DNA of 64,000 bases, from positions 124,001-188,000 of the forward strand of contig NZ_BMSA01000019.1 of assembly GCF_014648915.1 (NCBI RefSeq), given 5' to 3'. Each line of letters begins with the position of its first letter. The stretch's first letter is position 1. Below the pieces are notes generated by a model that saw only the letters and a program-made list of their open reading frames with translations, made no database searches and was not told the origin of the DNA. A program made the position numbers and the translations under genes. Origin of the DNA: Streptomyces phaeofaciens (GTDB lineage: Bacteria > Actinomycetota > Actinomycetes > Streptomycetales > Streptomycetaceae). Shown piece by piece: positions 59,287-64,000 of this stretch.

Positions 59287-60759
59287 ATGTCTTCACCGAT
59301 ACGGATCCTCAGACGTTCGGCCGCGCTGGCGGCGGGTCTCGCGGCGTTACTCGCCACGGCGGTGGGACCCGCCGCGGCCGACGGTTCCGACGACGTCGTG
59401 TTGCGGTTCGACACCGCGAAGACGTACACCATGTACAACGCCGACGAGGGGGCGAAGGCCGAGAACGGCGACTTTCCCGTGCCCGTCTTCGTCATGCCCA
59501 GTGAGAACGGCGACGCCCGCAACGTCGAGGTCGTCGTGGACACGTCGGGTCTGGCGGGCGTCGCCACCGTGAGCGGCGGCGGGACCTGCGAAGGCGCGGG
59601 CCCCGTGTTCACCTGCACGTACGGCAACCTCCAGAACGGCGACGGCGAGAGCTACAACCCCTTCGTCATCCACGGCGTGGACGGCGTCCGGCCCGGCGAC
59701 AGCGGGACGGTGACGTACTCCGCCACCGCCGACAACGCGGCCCCCGTCACCGGCACCACCCGTATGACCATCGGCGGCCCGACGCTGTCCTCGCCCGGCC
59801 GGGAACCCGGCGTGAGCGGGCTCGCGCCGGGGAAAGCCGCGACGCTGGCCCCGAGGTTCGCCAACAACACCCGCTTCCCCACCGAAAAGGGCGTCGCCGT
59901 CCAGGTCGGCGTGTCGGACGGGGTGACGCTGACGGCCCGGCACAGCAACTGCTTCTACGCGGGCCCCGCGCCCACCTCCGCCTGGTGCACCTTCCCCACG
60001 AAGGCCGCGGCCGGCGCCGCCTACCGCACCAGCGCCCCGCTGGTCTACACGGTCACACAGCCCGAGAGGCTGACCGGCGAGGTCACCTACACCTGGTCGT
60101 CGGCCCCGCAGAAGCCCGCGGACCACACCGTGCGCGGCACGGGCGCACCCCTCACCCTGATCCGCACCGCGAACCAGACCTTCGACGACAGCCACGGCAG
60201 GCTCGCGATCACCACCACCGTGCAGGTCGACTACCGCCCGGTGACCGCGACCGTGCGGGGCCGGGTCGGCGACACGGTGAAGGTGCGTCTGGGGTTGCTG
60301 AACCTCGGCCCCGGCCGGATACGGGGCGACGAGGAGATGGGCCGCTTCGAGGTGGTCCCGCCGGAGGGCACCACGGTCACGTCCGTCCCGTACACCTTCG
60401 AGGGGGACGGCGGGGAGTGGGCGTGCGACCGGCCCGAGAAGCCGGGCGGCGCCTTCGTCTGCGAGATCGGCTACGACCGGTTCTACGAAGTGCGGCACGA
60501 CGGGGGGACGACGGCCATCGACTTCCACCTCCGCATCGACCGGCAGGTCCCGGGCGCGAAGGGCACGATCCGCACGTACAACCCGTTCGACCGCACTCCC
60601 GGCAACGACATCGCCGTCATCCCGCTGGAGGCGTCACCGGCCCCGTTCTACCGGCCCTCCCGGCACCCGGGTCTGTGGGCGGCGATCGGCGCGGGCGCCG
60701 TGGCGGTCTTGCTCCTGTCGGTCTACCGCCGTCGCCGCCGGAACGCGACCTCCTCCTGA
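59287..60759 (+). CDS. Secreted, C-terminally membrane-anchored protein
   Basis: 490 residues. Signal peptide (RILRRSAALAAGLAALLAT, cleavage near GPAAA-D), then a long exported part rich in Thr, Gly, Val with recurring VTYSATADNAAP- and beta-strand-like segments, three or four cysteines (GGGTCEGAGPVFTC, SNCFYAG), and a C-terminal membrane helix (WAAIGAGAVAVLLLSVY) with RRRRR, typical of wall-facing actinomycete proteins without a sortase LPxTG. No catalytic motif recognised. Start ATG 59287. Possibly a surface or adhesion protein; this is inference. Confidence 0.83.
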   Translation: MSSPIRILRRSAALAAGLAALLATAVGPAAADGSDDVVLRFDTAKTYTMYNADEGAKAENGDFPVPVFVMPSENGDARNVEVVVDTSGLAGVATVSGGGTCEGAGPVFTCTYGNLQNGDGESYNPFVIHGVDGVRPGDSGTVTYSATADNAAPVTGTTRMTIGGPTLSSPGREPGVSGLAPGKAATLAPRFANNTRFPTEKGVAVQVGVSDGVTLTARHSNCFYAGPAPTSAWCTFPTKAAAGAAYRTSAPLVYTVTQPERLTGEVTYTWSSAPQKPADHTVRGTGAPLTLIRTANQTFDDSHGRLAITTTVQVDYRPVTATVRGRVGDTVKVRLGLLNLGPGRIRGDEEMGRFEVVPPEGTTVTSVPYTFEGDGGEWACDRPEKPGGAFVCEIGYDRFYEVRHDGGTTAIDFHLRIDRQVPGAKGTIRTYNPFDRTPGNDIAVIPLEASPAPFYRPSRHPGLWAAIGAGAVAVLLLSVYRRRRRNATSS

Positions 60760-60916
60760 AGCGCGTCGCCGTCCTGGCCGCGTCGCCGTCCTGCGCGCGT
60801 CGCCGCCCCGAACACGACCCCGTCCTCAACCCGACACCGCCGAACGCGGCACCGTCCCCACGCGGCACCGCCCCGAACACGGCGCCGAGTCGACCCGATA
60901 CCGTCCCGAACGCGTT
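60760..60916. repeat. Low-complexity spacer with GCCGTCC/CCGAACACG repeats
   Basis: 157 bp of recurring GTCGCCGTCC, CGGCACCG and CCGAACGCGG-like words between the secreted protein gene and the methyltransferase gene on the other strand. It may act as a termination zone; no clean hairpin was found. Confidence 0.5.
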
Positions 60917-61567
60917 CTAGATCCCCGCGCCCGTCCGCCGCAGTACCCGCAGGGAACCGGTGACCGAGACCTCGGTGAAGGCGCCGGAGGCCAGGGCGCG
61001 CAGGTAGACGCGGTAGGGGGCCTGGCCGGTGAACTCGTCGGCCGGGTCCGGGAACACGTCGTGGACCAGGAGCAGGCCGCCCGGCGCCAGATGGGGTGCC
61101 CAGCCCTCGTAGTCGGCGGTGGCGTGCTCGTCGGTGTGGCCGCCGTCGACGAAGACGAGGCCGAGCGGCGCGTTCCAGATCTTCGCCACCTGCGGCGAGC
61201 GGCCGACCAGGGCGACGACGTGCTCCTCCAGGCCGGCCCGGTGCAGGGTGCGGCGGAAGGTGGGCAGCGTGTCCATCAGGCCGACCTCGGGGTCGACGGT
61301 CTCCGGGTCGTGGTAGTCCCAGCCCGGCTGCTGCTCCTCGCTGCCCCGGTGGTGGTCGACGGTGAGCGCGGTGACTCCGGCGGCGCGGGCGGCGTCGGCG
61401 AGCAGGATCGTGGAGCGCCCGCAGTAGGTGCCGACCTCGAGCAGGGGCAGCCCCAGTCGGCCCGCCTCGACGGCGGCCGCGTACAGCGCGAGCCCCTCGT
61501 CCACGGGCATGAAGCCCTTCGCGGCCTCGAACGCGGCCAGGATCTCGGGCTTCGGTGCCGCGGTCAT
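60917..61567 (-). CDS. Class I SAM-dependent methyltransferase (CmcI-like)
   Basis: 216 residues. SAM motif I is LLEVGTYCGRST, with VDHHRGSEEQQPGWDY and VGLMDTLPTF after it, and VFVDGGHTDEHATADYEGW as the metal- or substrate-facing loop, a pattern in the O-methyltransferase/CmcI-like group. It starts at ATG 61567, with GGAAGGCAGG upstream. It lies downstream of the MFS exporter gene on the same strand and could be an accessory modification enzyme, but the substrate is unknown. Confidence 0.85.
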   Translation of the reverse strand: MTAAPKPEILAAFEAAKGFMPVDEGLALYAAAVEAGRLGLPLLEVGTYCGRSTILLADAARAAGVTALTVDHHRGSEEQQPGWDYHDPETVDPEVGLMDTLPTFRRTLHRAGLEEHVVALVGRSPQVAKIWNAPLGLVFVDGGHTDEHATADYEGWAPHLAPGGLLLVHDVFPDPADEFTGQAPYRVYLRALASGAFTEVSVTGSLRVLRRTGAGI

Positions 61568-61684
61568 GGGGCCTGCCTTCCGACAAGGGTGGTGGATGTC
61601 CGGGCGCCCATGCTGCCGCACCCCCGGCCGGCGGTGCGACGGGGGGTGCGGGAGGGATGCGGGACGGATGCCGGCGGTCGGTCG

Positions 61685-63427
61685 CTAGGCGGTGACCGTC
61701 TCGCCCGGCAGCGAGAGGTCCAGCCGTACCGCGCGCTCGTCGCCCCCGTGGCTCGCGGCGGAGGCGAGCGGTCCGTGGCCGGTGGCCTTGGCGGCGAGGA
61801 CGTACGCGCCCTGGGCGGGGACGGCGAGGGTGTAGCTGCCGTCCTCCTCGGACAGGGTGGCGCCGGCCTGGCGGCCACGTCGGTCGATCAGGGTGACGCG
61901 GGCGCGGGCGACCGGGGAGCCGTCGGCGTCCAGGACCCGGCCCCGGAAGCCGCGCAGGGCCTCCTCGGCGCGCTCCAGGTTGGCGTCCTCCTCGCTGCTG
62001 GCGCGCAGCTGCGGTCCGGCCGACGGGCGCTGCCGCCCGGGCAGGAACAGGGCGAGCACCAGGCCGACGAGGACGGCACCGGTGGCGATGAGGAAGGAGA
62101 CCCGGAAGCCGTGCATGGTGGGGACGGCGACGCCGCCCACGTCGTTGGCGGTGTTGGCCAGGACCATGCCGATGACGGCACTGGAGACGGAGGTGCCGAT
62201 GGACCGCATCAGGGTGTTGAGGCCGTTGGCGGCGCCGGTCTCGGAGGCGGGGACGGCGCCGACGATCAGGGCGGGCAGCGAGGAGTAGGCGAGGCCGATG
62301 CCGGCGCCGAGGACGACGGCGATGACCAGGCTCTGCCAGGCGGCGTTCATCAGGCCGAGGCCGGCGCCGTAGCCGATCGCGATGATCACCATGCCGATGA
62401 TCAGGGTGACCTTGGGGCCGTACTTGGCGGACAGGCGGGCGTAGACGGGTGCGGTGAACATCATCGTCAGGCCGAGCGGGGCGACGAGCAGGCCGGCGAC
62501 GACCATCGACTGGCCGAGGCCGTAGCCGGTGGCGGTGGGCAGCTGGAGGAGCTGCGGCAGGACCAGGGAGACGACGTAGAAGCTGACGCCGACCATGATC
62601 GAGGCGAGGTTGGTGAAGAGGACCGCGGGGCGGGCCGTGGTGCGCAGGTCCACCAGCGGGGCCTTGACGCGCAGCTCCATCACGCCCCACAGGATCAGGA
62701 CGACGGCTGCGGCGGCGAACAGGCCGAGGGTGGTGGCGGAGGTCCAGCCCCAGTCGCTGCCCTTGGTGATCGGCAGGAGGAAGAGGACCAGTCCGGCGGA
62801 GAGGCCGAAGGCGCCCGGCAGGTCGAAGGATCCCTCGGCGCGGGCCGGGGACTCCGGGACGACGAGGAGGGTGAGGACGATCGACAGGACGCCGAGGCCC
62901 GCGGCGCCGTAGAAGAGGGCGTGCCAGTCGGCGTGCTGGGCGACCAGGGCCGCGGCGGGCAGCGCGAGGCCGCCGCCGACGCCGATCGAGGAGCTCATCA
63001 GCGCCATCGCCGAGCCGAGCCGTTCCCGGGGCAGCATGTCGCGCATCAGGCCGATGCCGAGCGGGATCGCGCCCATGGCGAAGCCCTGGAGGGTACGGCC
63101 GACGATCATCGGGAGCAGTGCGCTGGTGACCGCGCTGACCAGGGCGCCGGCGACCATCACGGCCAGGCTGAGGACCAGCATGCGCCGTTTGCCGTACAGG
63201 TCGCCGAGGCGGCCCATGATCGGGGTGGCCACGGCTCCGGAGAGCAGGGTGGAGGTCAGGACCCAGGTGGCGTTGCTGGGCGAGGTGCCGAGCAGCTGCG
63301 GCAGGTCCTTGATGACCGGGACCAGCAGGGTCTGCATCACCGCTACCACGATGCCCGCGAAGGCGAGCACCGGGACGACGGCTCCGCTCGCCTCGCGGGT
63401 GGGCCGGTCGGTCGTCGAGTGCGTCAT
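61685..63427 (-). CDS. MFS exporter (DHA2 type) with C-terminal carboxypeptidase-regulatory-like domain
   Basis: 580 residues. The first about 480 form a 14-helix DHA2 transporter (GRLGDLYGKRR after helix 2, SSSIGVGGGLALP near motif C). A further about 85 residues after a charged linker (SEEDANLERAEEALRGF) read GRVLDADGSPVARARVTLIDRRG and SYTLAVPAQGAYVLAAKATGH, the CarboxypepD_reg-like/beta-sandwich pattern normally outside the cell. ATG at 63427. Divergent from the next MFS gene. Confidence 0.9.
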   Translation of the reverse strand: MTHSTTDRPTREASGAVVPVLAFAGIVVAVMQTLLVPVIKDLPQLLGTSPSNATWVLTSTLLSGAVATPIMGRLGDLYGKRRMLVLSLAVMVAGALVSAVTSALLPMIVGRTLQGFAMGAIPLGIGLMRDMLPRERLGSAMALMSSSIGVGGGLALPAAALVAQHADWHALFYGAAGLGVLSIVLTLLVVPESPARAEGSFDLPGAFGLSAGLVLFLLPITKGSDWGWTSATTLGLFAAAAVVLILWGVMELRVKAPLVDLRTTARPAVLFTNLASIMVGVSFYVVSLVLPQLLQLPTATGYGLGQSMVVAGLLVAPLGLTMMFTAPVYARLSAKYGPKVTLIIGMVIIAIGYGAGLGLMNAAWQSLVIAVVLGAGIGLAYSSLPALIVGAVPASETGAANGLNTLMRSIGTSVSSAVIGMVLANTANDVGGVAVPTMHGFRVSFLIATGAVLVGLVLALFLPGRQRPSAGPQLRASSEEDANLERAEEALRGFRGRVLDADGSPVARARVTLIDRRGRQAGATLSEEDGSYTLAVPAQGAYVLAAKATGHGPLASAASHGGDERAVRLDLSLPGETVTA

Positions 63428-63642
63428 GGGAAGGGGGCCTCCGGGGCGGTGCGTCGGGGATACATGGAGACCGAACCTGTATGCATGGGCAACTATTCCG
63501 ATGCTTCGGCGTACTAACAGTTTCTTTAGCCTCTCTTGACGAAGCCCCCCCACGGCCCACAACCCACCACCCACGACCCACGACCCGCGACCCGCGACCT
63601 AGGGCCAAATCCCGATGCAAGGGGCGCAGCCGGGTTGAGACC

Positions 63643-64000
63643 ATGACGCCCATGCTGGAATCCGCCGGTACCACCCGCCCCCGCAGATCCCCCCGCCCGC
63701 ACGGATCCGGTCGTGGCGCCCCCGCCGCCTGGCTGGTCGTGGCGCTCGCGTGCGCCGGACAGTTCCTGGTCGTCCTGGACGTGTCCGTCGTGAACGTGGC
63801 GCTGCCGTCGATGCGCACCGACCTGGACCTGAGCCCGTCCGGACTCCAGTGGGTGGTGAACGCGTACGCCATCGCCTTCGCCGGATTCATGCTGCTCGGC
63901 GGACGCGCGGGTGACCTCTACGGCCGCAAGCGGATGTTCCTCGCCGGGCTCGCCCTGTTCACCGTGGCCTCGCTGGCCGGCGGACTCGCCCAGGACGGCT
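63643..64000 (+). CDS. MFS exporter, DHA2 type (5' part, cut by window end)
   Basis: First 119 residues of a drug exporter. After a basic stretch, helix 1 contains VLDVSVVNVALPSM, and GGRAGDLYGRKRMF is the loop 2-3 motif. ATG 63643 is used; ATG 63652 is an alternative. The remaining roughly 380 residues lie outside. An 8-bp ACGACCC-like repeat lies in the leader around 63555-63600. Confidence 0.85.
   Translation, partial: MTPMLESAGTTRPRRSPRPHGSGRGAPAAWLVVALACAGQFLVVLDVSVVNVALPSMRTDLDLSPSGLQWVVNAYAIAFAGFMLLGGRAGDLYGRKRMFLAGLALFTVASLAGGLAQDG

Noticed and set aside
60905..60918. A second KstR-like word, CCGAACGCGTTCTA
   Set aside because: One half-site base differs from the consensus, it overlaps the methyltransferase stop codon rather than a promoter, and it sits in a low-complexity CCGAACGCGG-rich spacer.

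Overview
The window is about 72% G+C with very strong third-position GC bias. It carries typical Streptomyces genes: an AfsR/SARP-type regulator, F420-dependent NADP reductase, a two-domain RNase H/phosphatase, Tat-exported PhoD and Dyp peroxidase, and a class A RNase P RNA. The source is almost certainly a Streptomyces chromosome, in a mostly core region with accessory patches. I saw no tRNA, insertion sequence, prophage or CRISPR array.

Layout. 1-8.7 kb: a cut-off MFS exporter with a TetR-type operator, panB, a DrrAB-type ABC exporter preceded by helically phased GTCGG repeats, a large AfsR-like regulator, and an M50 protease. 8.7-11.4 kb: npdG, small conserved genes, and map. 11.4-18.4 kb: an iron/heme acquisition block under three DmdR/IdeR-type iron boxes: heme oxygenase, PhzF-like protein, FecCD permease plus ATPase, and efeO-efeB-efeU. 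18.3-24.2 kb: a lipoprotein, secreted and membrane proteins of unknown role, a degenerate Prim-Pol protein, a TetR regulator and a Gfo/Idh oxidoreductase. 24.3-35.4 kb: a Bcr/CflA exporter, serine hydrolase, Rsm22-like methyltransferase, PhoD, SDR, D,D-carboxypeptidase, a MacB-like ABC pair, SnoaL-like protein and DoxX.

35.4-43.8 kb is the most accessory-looking part. A membrane-anchored NUDIX protein resembling the SMODS-associated (Sa_NUDIX) type is paired with a 1,169-residue TPR protein that ends in an APH-like kinase fold. This pair lies next to rnpB. After an AraC/EamA operon comes a secreted TNT-type NAD+ glycohydrolase with a likely immunity gene. These two pairs are the best candidates for undescribed conflict or signalling systems.

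44-53.2 kb: a MerR/membrane-protein operon, RNB nuclease, yaaA, eda, RNase H/phosphatase, a zinc-ribbon coiled-coil protein and Nif3-like protein. 53.3-56.5 kb: a MaoC-ADH-SDR operon resembling the Hsd4B/Hsd4A steroid side-chain enzymes, with a KstR-like box upstream and a 14-bp minisatellite inside it. 56.8-64 kb: a DesK/NarL-type two-component system, a wall-associated secreted protein, a methyltransferase, and two divergent MFS exporters, one with a C-terminal carboxypeptidase-regulatory-like domain; the last gene runs off the window.

Recurring expression features are convergent genes sharing hairpin terminators, and two genes that seem to start at CTG inside a CTGA stop/start overlap.
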